From positions 1 to 14,475 of the forward strand of contig SLCI01000192.1 in assembly GCA_007125875.1 (NCBI GenBank): 14,475 nt of DNA, written 5' to 3'. Position numbers and translations under genes: made by a program. Below, one piece after another: positions 6,063-13,213 of the stretch. Positions within the stretch are counted from its first letter, which is position 1. Every line of letters starts with the position of its first letter. Source of the DNA: Kiritimatiellia bacterium. Lineage in GTDB: Bacteria; Verrucomicrobiota; Kiritimatiellia; SLAD01. The notes under the pieces are model-generated. The model was not told the origin of the DNA, made no database searches, and saw nothing but the letters and a program-made list of their open reading frames with translations.

Positions 6063-8558
6063 TTATTTCGTGCGCTTTTTCTTGGATTTTCCGCCCGACT
6101 TACCGTCGTCGGTTTCCTCCAGCTTCTTGATGTTCTTCTCCTTATCCGGATGCCAGAACAGGACGACCGGCGTCGCCACGAAGATGGAGGAATAGGTACC
6201 GACCAAGATACCGATGAAGAGCGCCAAGGCAAAATCCTTGATCGCGCCACCACCGAAGATCAGCAGCATCGTGACCGTGATCAAGGTCGTGATCGAGGTC
6301 AGCAAGGTACGGTTCAATGTTTGGTTGATACTCAGGTTGGCAATCTGCGAGTACGACTTATCCTTGATCAGCCCCAAATCCTCGCGGATTCGGTCAAATA
6401 CCACAATCGTATCGTTGACCGAGTAACCCACAATCGTCAGCAATGCCGCCACAATTGGCAAACTCAGCTGATTACCCAGCAGGGTGAACACACCAATCGT
6501 AATCAACACGTCGTGCGCCACCGCCACGATGGCACCGATCGCAAAGGCGAACTCGAAGCGCAGCGAGATATAAATAATGATACCGACCAGCGCCCAAAGC
6601 ACCGCCATGATGCCCTTACGCCGCAAGTCCTGTCCAACCTGTGCGCCCACGGTATCTTCTTGCAGAATAAAGAAAGCCGCTTCCGGGAATGCTTCAGGCA
6701 AGATGCGCTTCGCCAATTCACCATCGCCGTCCGGCACCTTCACCTGCAGGAATTCGGGAATGACGCCGGTATCGTCCGGCACCAGTTCGCGTTGGAACTG
6801 GATGAAAGCATCGGATACGCCGCCGGACAGGAGTGCATTACGAATTTCATCCTGCCCGGGCCTATCATCAAAGCGATAGACCAACGACGTACCGCCAGTG
6901 AAGTCCACGCCAAAATTATCTTGGCCACGCATCACAAACAGGACCGACGTCACCAGGATCAACGCCACTGATACCGCGGCTGCAAATTTTCGCTTCCCGA
7001 GAAAATCAATATTCGGCTCGTTCAAGATCGAGAACATCTTGATGTGCGTGACCTTGGTCTTGTACGCCACCAACTCAAACATCAAGCGCGTGATGACCAG
7101 TGCGATGAACATACTGACCACGATTCCGGCACTCAGCGTGATGGCAAATCCGCGGATTGGGCCCGACCCCTGCCAGAAGAGAATCACGGCCGTGATCAAG
7201 GTCGTGACGTTGGCATCCATAATGGTGCTAAACACCTTCTCGTAACCGGCCTCAATCGCACTCGCGAGCCGTTTACCAATCTTCTGCTCTTCACGGATAC
7301 GTTCAAAGATCAGCACGTTCGCGTCCACCGCAATACCAATGGTGAGCACGATACCGGCGATACCGGGCAAGGTTAAGGTCGGCAACCCGTCGCCACCTCC
7401 TCCCGTAATCAAACCGAAGAAACCGGACACGATCAGCATACCCAGCGGCAGCAGCAAGATATCGAGGATCAGCGCCAAGTTCGCGATCACACCGGCGAAG
7501 AGGTAGTAGCCCAGCATGAAGACCAGCACGAGGACGCCACCCAGAATGATGGCGCGCATACCGCTTCGGACCGACTCGCGGCCCAAGGTGGGATCCACAT
7601 TGCGCTCTTCGATCACTTGCAGCGGCGCCGGCAACGAGCCCGCGCGCAGCACGAGCGATAAATCGCGCGCTTCAGCCAATGTAAATGAGCCTTCGATGAT
7701 CGCCTCGCCGCCGTAAATGGCCGTACGGATGAAAGGCGCGGAATGCAGGACGCCGTCGAGCACGATGGCCAGAAAACGTTGACCATCCATTTGCGGATTC
7801 CGGGCGCCACCGGGCGCATGATCTGCGGTGACGCGCTGGAAGCGGCGTGTACCTTCACTGTCAAAACGCAAGGTTACAATCGGCTGACCAAATTGCTGAT
7901 AGTCGACTCCGGCATGGCTCAGGTTTTCGCCGGTTAATTCACGGCGGCGGTTGACGTAGTACGGCTCATAAAAGAATGCGCCCTCGTCACCGCGACGCAT
8001 GAGCATGAAGTCATATCCGGGCGGCGCATGGAATGTGCGTTGGCGATCGAGCACCTCACGTTGGGTATGCCGATCCACGCGATCCACATCGTCGGTCCGC
8101 AGAAAGACGGATCGGCCGTCACGGGTGCCGATGCGATAACCATCCGGGGCACGACCTTCGTCAAACAAGCGCCGCACGAGGCGGGCGTTATCCTCGTGCA
8201 CCATCCGGAACTCGAGGAAGGCAGCGCTTTCCAGCGTCCGCACGGCCCAATCCCGGTTGGCAGTGTCCAATCCTGGAATCTGAACTACAATACGATTGCT
8301 GCGGGGCTCTGGATAGATGATGGTCTCTTCTGTACCCATCAAGTCAACGCGATTACGAATAACTTCGAGGGCCCGATCGCGCGCATCGCGGATGGCTTCC
8401 TCGTCCAACTCCTCCGTTTGCACCTCGAGCAGGAAGCTGATACCTCCTTGCAGATCCAATCCCAGCCTCACTTTTTCCGACACTGGGTACACCAGCACCA
8501 TCGACCAGGCCAAGAGACCGGCGAGCAATAGCCATTTCCATACAGCGTTCTTATCCAT
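6063..8558 (-). CDS. secDF: Fused SecD-SecF protein translocase subunit
   Basis: SecDF assists SecYEG in moving proteins across the inner membrane, using the proton-motive force to pull substrate on the outer side. At 831 residues it is a natural fusion of SecD and SecF. In the SecD half there is a first membrane segment (about 9-25), LGLDLQGG (32-39), a large periplasmic domain (about 40-325), and a membrane block with GIAVDANVLIFERIREE (408-424). In the SecF half there is FGVDFTGG (549-556), a smaller periplasmic domain, and GYSVNDTIVVFDRIRE (711-726). D412 and R750 lie where residues tied to proton use are found in the family. The lysine-rich tail (810-831) is cytoplasmic. ATG at 8558 has AAGGAA upstream. 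It lies 38 bp after yajC. Confidence 0.97.
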   Translation of the reverse strand: MDKNAVWKWLLLAGLLAWSMVLVYPVSEKVRLGLDLQGGISFLLEVQTEELDEEAIRDARDRALEVIRNRVDLMGTEETIIYPEPRSNRIVVQIPGLDTANRDWAVRTLESAAFLEFRMVHEDNARLVRRLFDEGRAPDGYRIGTRDGRSVFLRTDDVDRVDRHTQREVLDRQRTFHAPPGYDFMLMRRGDEGAFFYEPYYVNRRRELTGENLSHAGVDYQQFGQPIVTLRFDSEGTRRFQRVTADHAPGGARNPQMDGQRFLAIVLDGVLHSAPFIRTAIYGGEAIIEGSFTLAEARDLSLVLRAGSLPAPLQVIEERNVDPTLGRESVRSGMRAIILGGVLVLVFMLGYYLFAGVIANLALILDILLLPLGMLIVSGFFGLITGGGGDGLPTLTLPGIAGIVLTIGIAVDANVLIFERIREEQKIGKRLASAIEAGYEKVFSTIMDANVTTLITAVILFWQGSGPIRGFAITLSAGIVVSMFIALVITRLMFELVAYKTKVTHIKMFSILNEPNIDFLGKRKFAAAVSVALILVTSVLFVMRGQDNFGVDFTGGTSLVYRFDDRPGQDEIRNALLSGGVSDAFIQFQRELVPDDTGVIPEFLQVKVPDGDGELAKRILPEAFPEAAFFILQEDTVGAQVGQDLRRKGIMAVLWALVGIIIYISLRFEFAFAIGAIVAVAHDVLITIGVFTLLGNQLSLPIVAALLTIVGYSVNDTIVVFDRIREDLGLIKDKSYSQIANLSINQTLNRTLLTSITTLITVTMLLIFGGGAIKDFALALFIGILVGTYSSIFVATPVVLFWHPDKEKNIKKLEETDDGKSGGKSKKKRTK

Positions 8559-8596
8559 GACGTGTTCCTTGATTAATTACTTCAGCAAAATTCCTA

Positions 8597-8944
8597 TTAG
8601 CGTTGAGGCACATCCGCGGGCACATCATCGCCCTTACCCAACACCTGTGTGACCGCTCCGCGTACGACGTCCACCTTCACTTTGTCGGCGATTTTGATCG
8701 TCAGCGTGTTATCACTGGCATTCGAAACAACGCCAATCAGGCCACCACCGAACAGCACGCGATCACCGGTTTTCACCTTATTGATCATCTCGCGCCGTTC
8801 CTTTTCGCGGCGTTGCTGGGGACGAATCAATAAAAAATAAAAGATCAGCACCATCAAGAAGAGGGGGCCGAACATATAAATCGGAGACTGTTCCTCTGCA
8901 GTGCCGCCGCCTGCCATCGCCAAAACCGTGAATAGGATATCCAT
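8597..8944 (-). CDS. yajC: Sec translocon accessory subunit YajC
   Basis: YajC is a small inner-membrane partner of SecDF. The 115-residue product has a short N-terminal segment, one membrane helix (about 22-40) ending in the family's RPQQRR motif (41-46), and a cytoplasmic beta-rich part with KTGDRVLFGGGLIGVV (58-73). The length is normal. ATG at 8944 is preceded by TAAGGAG, whose TAA is the tgt stop codon, so translation of the two genes is probably coupled. The order tgt, yajC, secDF is the classic one. Confidence 0.96.
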   Translation of the reverse strand: MDILFTVLAMAGGGTAEEQSPIYMFGPLFLMVLIFYFLLIRPQQRREKERREMINKVKTGDRVLFGGGLIGVVSNASDNTLTIKIADKVKVDVVRGAVTQVLGKGDDVPADVPQR

Positions 8945-8952
8945 GAATCAAA

Positions 8953-8959
8953 CTCCTTA
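8953..8959 (-). promoter_or_regulatory. yajC ribosome site fused with tgt stop codon
   Basis: On the minus strand the heptamer TAAGGAG contains the tgt stop TAA (8957-8959) and a strong Shine-Dalgarno AAGGAG (8953-8958), 8 nt before the yajC ATG. Ribosomes ending tgt would sit on the yajC site, which suggests coupled expression. Confidence 0.75.
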
Positions 8960-10099
8960 TCGTTTTGCTAAGTGATCCTCTCGGATCTCATGATAATCTG
9001 TCAAAAATGCTTTTTTATACGCTTCAAATGTTCCCGCTTTAATGGCGTCGCGCACCTCCTGCATACACACGGCATAACAATGCAGGTTATGCCAGGTAAT
9101 CAAGCGCGCCCCCAACACCTCATTGACCGCACACAAATGACGCACATAGGCGCGACTATACTTGCTGCAGACATAGCACGAACAACCCTCTTCCAACGGC
9201 CGCTCGTCTTCTTTATACACGGCGGCTTTTACCGGGTAGCGTCCCAGCCGCGTAAACACGGTGCCATTTCGCGCAAATCGAGTCGGCATGACACAATCGA
9301 ACATGTCGACACCAAGTGCCACCGATTCCACGATTTGGGGAAGATAACCCACTCCCATGAGATAGCGAGGGCGATCCACCGGAATGTGACCGACAGCATG
9401 TTGCACACTCGGCAAGATCAAAGCATCTGGCTCGCCAACGCTGACGCCACCAATCGCATACCCGTCAAAACCGAGCGCCAACAGCCCTCTGGCACACTGC
9501 TCACGCAAATCTGCATGCACGCCACCTTGGACGATCCCGAAAACCAATTGGTCCGGTGCCCGAGGCTGTTCCGCACATAAAGTCGCCCATGCTAGGGTTC
9601 GCTCCACAGCCTTGCAAGCATATTCCCGGTCACATGGATACGGCGGGCACTCATCAAACACCATCGCAATATCCGACCCCAAACCTCGCTGAATCCGCAT
9701 CGACTCGACCGGCCCCATGAAGCGCGGGGCACCGTTCACGTGCGACTTGAACCGCACGCCTTCCGGCTCAATTTTGCGCAACTCGGCCAAGCTAAATACC
9801 TGAAACCCGCCGCTATCGGTCAAAATCGCGTGATCCCAGCCCATGAAGCGATGCAATCCGCCGGCCCGTTCGATGATTTCGACACCGGGCCGCTCGCCCA
9901 AATGATAAGTATTGCCCAAGATGATGCGGTAGCCAAACGCCTCCACCTCTTCCGGAGTCATGGTTTTGACGGTGGCTTGCGTACCAACCGGCATAAATAC
10001 CGGTGTCTCGACCACGCCATGTGCGGTCGTCAGGCGGCCACACCGCGCTTGTGTCGTGGCGTCTTGATGAGTGATCTCAAATGTACCCGGCTTGGTCAT
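8957..10099 (-). CDS. tgt: Queuine tRNA-ribosyltransferase
   Basis: Tgt exchanges guanine 34 of tRNAs with GUN anticodons for the queuosine precursor preQ1. With the start at 10099 the protein has 380 residues, normal for the family. Visible features are PVFMPVGTQATVKTMTPEE (33-51), the catalytic TDSGGFQ (D95), GIVQGG (188-193), GGVSVGE (217-223), VDMFDCVMPTR (264-274) holding the nucleophilic aspartate, and the zinc site C306-x-C308-x2-C311 with H337. The frame is open up to 10201 and ATGs also exist at 10120 and 10201. Homology to known N-termini supports 10099, since upstream residues are unlike the family and would cover the palindrome at 10172-10188. It is the first gene of the tgt-yajC-secDF-recJ cluster. 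Confidence 0.96.
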   Translation of the reverse strand: MTKPGTFEITHQDATTQARCGRLTTAHGVVETPVFMPVGTQATVKTMTPEEVEAFGYRIILGNTYHLGERPGVEIIERAGGLHRFMGWDHAILTDSGGFQVFSLAELRKIEPEGVRFKSHVNGAPRFMGPVESMRIQRGLGSDIAMVFDECPPYPCDREYACKAVERTLAWATLCAEQPRAPDQLVFGIVQGGVHADLREQCARGLLALGFDGYAIGGVSVGEPDALILPSVQHAVGHIPVDRPRYLMGVGYLPQIVESVALGVDMFDCVMPTRFARNGTVFTRLGRYPVKAAVYKEDERPLEEGCSCYVCSKYSRAYVRHLCAVNEVLGARLITWHNLHCYAVCMQEVRDAIKAGTFEAYKKAFLTDYHEIREDHLAKR

Positions 10100-10171
10100 A
10101 AAACGGCGGAGATTTCGCATAATCGACCGCCAGCGTCGAGCTCGAAAAGGGATCACATAAAAATAGCTGAC

Positions 10172-10188
10172 CCGAATGGGCCATTCGG
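10172..10188. promoter_or_regulatory. Perfect 17-bp palindrome, candidate operator
   Basis: CCGAATGG (10172-10179) and CCATTCGG (10181-10188) are exact reverse complements around one central G. It lies in the 119-bp region between the divergent tgt and HTH-protein starts, 30 bp before the latter. A dimeric regulator could bind it. As RNA the loop would be too tight for all 8 pairs, so a DNA-level role is favoured. Autoregulation by the adjacent protein is a guess. Confidence 0.5.
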
Positions 10189-10218
10189 CTAAGCTTACCA
10201 AGACTAGGACGGACCAAG

Positions 10219-11259
10219 ATGTTTACGGTGCCTGCCATACCATTAGGGGAGATCGACGGGTGGAAGATCAGGAAGGCTGGATTTTCTGCGCGCGTCGTCA
10301 ATGCTGCAGCGCGCGCGGGCGCAGAGACCGTACGGGACATTCGCACGCGCAGCGACGCTGACCTGATCGGTATGGCTTCGATCGGCCCTGCGTCGGTGGA
10401 CGAGGTGCGCCGCTTTTGGGCCCGTTGCCAGGCGATTGCCGCCGGACAATGCTACTTCCTTACTTTACCCGACGCGATTGAACCTTTTATTGATACCGAA
10501 AATTGGGCCGTATTAATTCGGCGCTATGGGCTGTATCGACCCGACCCCGCTGCTTCGCGCAAGTTTATGACCCTGCAGGAGATCGGAAATGAGCTGAACC
10601 TAACGCGCGAACGCATTCGTCAGGTTGAAGCACAGGCTCTACATTCGCTCCGCGCCAACCTGCCGCGCCATTGCCTGTCCCCGTTCCTGCGCTACTTGCG
10701 CGCCTTCATCGAGTTGCGACAGGGTGTCGTTAGCACCGCCGACATGCAGGATTTGGAGGGACAGTCCTGGCTGGCGGGGCTAAACCCTTGCTCGGTTTTC
10801 CTGCTATTGCACGATATCGATGGCAACTATTTTCAGCGACATAACCAGTTGTTCCATATCTATAGAGAAACAGAAATTGATGCCGCAGCGCAGGAGGCTG
10901 TTGAATGGCTGAACCAGCAACATGAGCTGGCCAGCCTCCAAAAGCTGTGGGACGCGATTCATGGGCAGATCTCGCTCACTGCTCCGGCTGCGTTGGCCAA
11001 GATAATCGAACAGGTACCGGAGGTCGTCAGCACAATCGACCAACAGTACCTGACTACGCCCACCGCACTTGACGATCTCTTAAGGGAACTACTTGAGGCA
11101 GAACAAGAACCGCTACACTACCGGGAAATCACCACGCTTTTGAACCAGCGCCTACTCCGCGCCTGCCGCAAAGGGCCGGGCCACGTCCTGCGACATTTGA
11201 ACGCGTCGAAACGTATGCAGAAAACGGCGCGTGGCAAGTATGCGGTGAAGCACGGTTAA
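10219..11259 (+). CDS. Putative DNA-binding protein: alpha-CTD-like, sigma-4-like and HARE-HTH-like modules
   Basis: The 346-residue product appears to join three nucleic-acid-binding modules. Residues about 18-70 resemble the helix-hairpin-helix of the RNA polymerase alpha C-terminal domain (SIGPASVDEVRRFW, 54-67). Residues about 92-147 contain a sigma-70 region-4-type helix-turn-helix, with TLQEIGNELNLTRERIRQVE (118-137) being a close match to the -35-binding helix. Residues about 283-346 look like a HARE-HTH domain (PLHYREITTLLNQ, 298-310, then GPGHVLRHLN and a basic GKYAV end). The middle (148-280) is helical and unassigned. There is no sigma region 2, so it is probably not a complete sigma factor; a regulator or RNA-polymerase-associated factor is more likely. 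It is transcribed away from tgt, with a perfect palindrome in between. Confidence 0.7.
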   Translation: MFTVPAIPLGEIDGWKIRKAGFSARVVNAAARAGAETVRDIRTRSDADLIGMASIGPASVDEVRRFWARCQAIAAGQCYFLTLPDAIEPFIDTENWAVLIRRYGLYRPDPAASRKFMTLQEIGNELNLTRERIRQVEAQALHSLRANLPRHCLSPFLRYLRAFIELRQGVVSTADMQDLEGQSWLAGLNPCSVFLLLHDIDGNYFQRHNQLFHIYRETEIDAAAQEAVEWLNQQHELASLQKLWDAIHGQISLTAPAALAKIIEQVPEVVSTIDQQYLTTPTALDDLLRELLEAEQEPLHYREITTLLNQRLLRACRKGPGHVLRHLNASKRMQKTARGKYAVKHG

Positions 11260-11282
11260 TCACATCCGCCTGTTTCCCCAGC

Positions 11283-11322
11283 TGTCACCCCGAGCGCAGT
11301 CGAGGGGTCTCATGCCAGACCA
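11283..11322 (+). repeat. Dispersed extragenic repeat, copy 2
   Basis: The sequence TGTCACCCCGAGCGCAGTCG, followed by AGGGGTCTC and TGCCAGACCAG, is the plus-strand counterpart of the minus-strand copy at 1740-1777. Identity runs through the whole unit with scattered changes. It lies 24 bp after the HTH-protein gene. Confidence 0.7.
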
Positions 11323-11386
11323 GCACACGTTGTGAGCGGGACATGCGTCGGCATCATTTCTAAACCGCTCCGGTGTTTCTTTTTTG

Positions 11387-11558
11387 GCGCTACCGACAAA
11401 AGTGTCGCGCAGCATCTCGGCGGCGCAGAGCTGCCGCCTTCGCCAAGGCTACGGCGCGCCAAACCGCCCTACAGCTCTGGATTTACGAGAGCTTTTGAGT
11501 GTCCCCACTGGAGGGTAGAGCTCCGTGAGACCGTATTCCTGACTTTTGTCGGTGGCAC
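11387..11558. mobile_element. Putative 172-bp MITE with TIRs and 8-bp target duplication
   Basis: The left end GCGCTACCGACAAAAGT (11387-11403) and the right end, read inward on the other strand as GTGCCACCGACAAAAGT (11542-11558), match at 15 of 17 positions. Exactly outside both ends is the same octamer CTTTTTTG (11379-11386 and 11559-11566), as expected for a target duplication. The interior has no transposase gene. It holds a GGCGGC/GCCGCC stem (11419-11438) and a CCCTACAG head (11467-11474) like the other palindromic units here. The duplication is T-rich, so chance cannot be excluded, but its exact abutment on both ends argues for insertion. Several DDE transposase families make 8-bp duplications; the parent element is unknown. 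Confidence 0.6.
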
Positions 11559-11620
11559 CTTTTTTGCTTTTCCCAACTTGGTCGGCCCACTATTGTCCAA
11601 ACTGTTGCATTATGAAATCT

Positions 11621-11643
11621 AGCGGCTCGATCGACGAGCTGCT
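11621..11643. repeat. Hairpin upstream of epimerase gene
   Basis: AGCGGCTCG (11621-11629) pairs with CGAGCTGCT (11635-11643) around a 5-nt loop, with one G-U wobble. It ends 23 bp before the ATG at 11667, so in mRNA it would sit just upstream of the ribosome site. No T-run follows. Confidence 0.45.
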
Positions 11644-11666
11644 CTCAGAGAGTTGGTTAAGTAAAC

Positions 11667-12605
11667 ATGAGTCGTTGTGTAGTCACTGGCGTCGCCGGAT
11701 TTGTTGGGTCGCATCTTGCCGAAGCGTTGATCGCGCGAGGGCACGAGGTGATCGGTCTGGACGCATTTGTCCCCTACTATCCTCGCCCGCTGAAGGAACT
11801 CAATTTGGAGGGCTTACGCGGGTCGTCTCAGTTCACCTTTCATGAGACGGATCTCCGGACCGCGGAACTGCAATCATTGATCGATGGCGCGGATGCCGTC
11901 TTCCATTTAGCGGCGATGGCCGGATTGATGCGGAGCTGGAGCGACTTCAACCTCTACTCGTCCTGCAATGCCGAAGGCACACAGCGCCTGCTGGAAGCCG
12001 CCCGCGAAGTAGACATTCCGCATTTCCTCTATATTTCTACCTCAAGCGTCTACGGCAAAGAGGCCACGGGTGCAGAAGATTCGCCGCTGGCCCCGTTTTC
12101 GCCCTACGGTATTACCAAGCTGGCCGGCGAACAGCTTTGCCGCGCCTATGAAGCGAACTTTCAACTGCCCATCACCATCCTGCGCTATTTCTCGGTATAC
12201 GGGCCGCGGCAACGACCGGATATGGCCTATAACATCCTGATCCGCTCCTTATTAAATGGTGCCCCTTTCACTATGTTCGGCGATGGCGAGCAAACGCGCA
12301 GCAATACCTACTGTTTGGACGGTGTCGAGGCCACGATCCTTGCTTTTGAACAGCGTGAGGTCGCGGTCGGCGAAACCTTCAACGTCGGCGGTGGCGAAAT
12401 CGTCTCACTGAACGCGGTGCGCGAAATGCTGGAAGACTTGATGGGTAAAAAGATCGAGGTCGACCGCAAGCCCCCGCGACCCGGCGACCAAAAGCACACC
12501 GCCGCCAACACCGAAAAGGCCCGGCGCCTATTGGGCTACAATCCCACCACGACAGTCTACGACGGCCTAAAAGCCCAAATCGCCTGGCAAGAAGCGATGC
12601 CCTAA
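11667..12605 (+). CDS. NAD-dependent nucleotide-sugar epimerase, UDP-glucuronate/UDP-glucose 4-epimerase-like
   Basis: This 312-residue extended SDR probably interconverts UDP-sugars in the cytoplasm for polysaccharide synthesis. The Rossmann motif GVAGFVG is at 8-14. PYYPRPLKELNLE (36-48) resembles the corresponding segment of UDP-glucuronate 4-epimerases. HLAAMAG (80-86), STSSVYG (124-130), the catalytic YGITK (Y147, K151), RYFSVYGPRQRPDM (173-186) and FGDGEQTRSNTY (204-215) follow. Here the catalytic tyrosine and lysine are both present, unlike the SDR ending at 1892. Substrate cannot be settled from sequence. The start has no strong Shine-Dalgarno, but the glycine motif position fits. It is preceded by the MITE-bearing gap and followed after 89 bp by the rhodanese gene. 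Confidence 0.88.
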   Translation: MSRCVVTGVAGFVGSHLAEALIARGHEVIGLDAFVPYYPRPLKELNLEGLRGSSQFTFHETDLRTAELQSLIDGADAVFHLAAMAGLMRSWSDFNLYSSCNAEGTQRLLEAAREVDIPHFLYISTSSVYGKEATGAEDSPLAPFSPYGITKLAGEQLCRAYEANFQLPITILRYFSVYGPRQRPDMAYNILIRSLLNGAPFTMFGDGEQTRSNTYCLDGVEATILAFEQREVAVGETFNVGGGEIVSLNAVREMLEDLMGKKIEVDRKPPRPGDQKHTAANTEKARRLLGYNPTTTVYDGLKAQIAWQEAMP

Positions 12606-12694
12606 AACACACTTTTTCCTTTGAATTCTTGCATGCACACCAAATACGGACTAATTTTGTCGCATATAAACGAATCTTGGAATGGAGGGAACCG

Positions 12695-13213
12695 ATGGCA
12701 ACACTAAATATTGACGAGAACACCGTGATGAGCGAACTGATGGCTGCGTATCCCGGCGCGCGGCGCGCCTTATTTAAAGGATTCCACGTCGGCGGCTGCC
12801 AAAGTTGCGGTTTTTCGGAAACCGACACCATCACCGATGTGGCCGCTAAGCACGATAAAGATGCTCAAGCCATGGTTACGTATATTCAAGAGGCGCATGC
12901 GCGTGAGTCGGCGCTCTGGATTTCTCCGCAAGATGCCTTGGCCACGTTTCGTAACGGCAGCGAGGCACGCTTGATCGATCTACGTTCACCCGAGGAGTTT
13001 GCAGCGGCCCACATCGAGGGAGCAGAACCGATCAGCGAGTCATTTGCCGAGGAAATCATGACCTGGCCAAAGGATTCTCGCATCATTCTCTACTGCCAGG
13101 ATGGCCAAGGCAGCATGAACGCCGCGGCGTACATGAGCGATTACGGCTTTACCCAGGTGCAATGCGTCGACGGTGGCTATCCCGCCCTCGCGGCTGAAGG
13201 CGAAGAATCGTAA
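12695..13213 (+). CDS. DUF1858-type N-terminus fused to a rhodanese domain
   Basis: The 172-residue cytoplasmic protein has two parts. Residues about 5-60 match the DUF1858 pattern: an ENTVMSELMAAYPGA start, then VGGCQSCGFSETDTI with C35 and C38. Residues about 76-166 are a rhodanese domain: LIDLRSPEEF (93-102), AHIEGA (105-110), and the active-site loop LYCQDGQGS with cysteine C134, then GFTQVQCVDGGYPAL (151-165). Rhodaneses carry sulfur as a persulfide on this cysteine, so a sulfur-relay or thiol-redox role is likely. The partner is unknown. ATG at 12695 has GGAGGGA directly upstream, which decides against a start 22 codons earlier. It may share a transcript with the epimerase 89 bp upstream. 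Confidence 0.85.
   Translation: MATLNIDENTVMSELMAAYPGARRALFKGFHVGGCQSCGFSETDTITDVAAKHDKDAQAMVTYIQEAHARESALWISPQDALATFRNGSEARLIDLRSPEEFAAAHIEGAEPISESFAEEIMTWPKDSRIILYCQDGQGSMNAAAYMSDYGFTQVQCVDGGYPALAAEGEES

Larger units (their letters stand above)
11260..11666. other. 407-bp non-coding gap with repeat, MITE and hairpin
   Basis: No credible gene is present. In order the gap contains a copy of a dispersed extragenic repeat (11283-11322), a likely MITE (11387-11558) with direct-repeat flanks, and a hairpin (11621-11643) just before the epimerase gene. Short open frames across the MITE have no recognisable protein character. No convincing promoter for the gene at 11667 was found. Confidence 0.55.

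Noticed and set aside
5799..6971. Plus-strand open frame of 390 codons across recJ and secDF
   Set aside because: It is antisense to two strongly supported genes. Its product is a His/Gln/Arg/Asp-rich string typical of a shadow frame.
8028..8531. Plus-strand open frame of 167 codons inside secDF
   Set aside because: Antisense to the conserved SecD periplasmic region; a shadow frame.
10100..10201. N-terminal extension of tgt to an ATG at 10201
   Set aside because: The extra 34 residues do not resemble Tgt N-termini and would cover the intergenic palindrome; 10099 gives the normal length.
11332..11622. Plus-strand open frame of 96 codons
   Set aside because: It runs through the MITE, including both inverted ends, and has no protein-like features.
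12629..12657. TTGCAT-17-TAATTT as promoter of the rhodanese gene
   Set aside because: The -35 matches only three positions; too weak to annotate.
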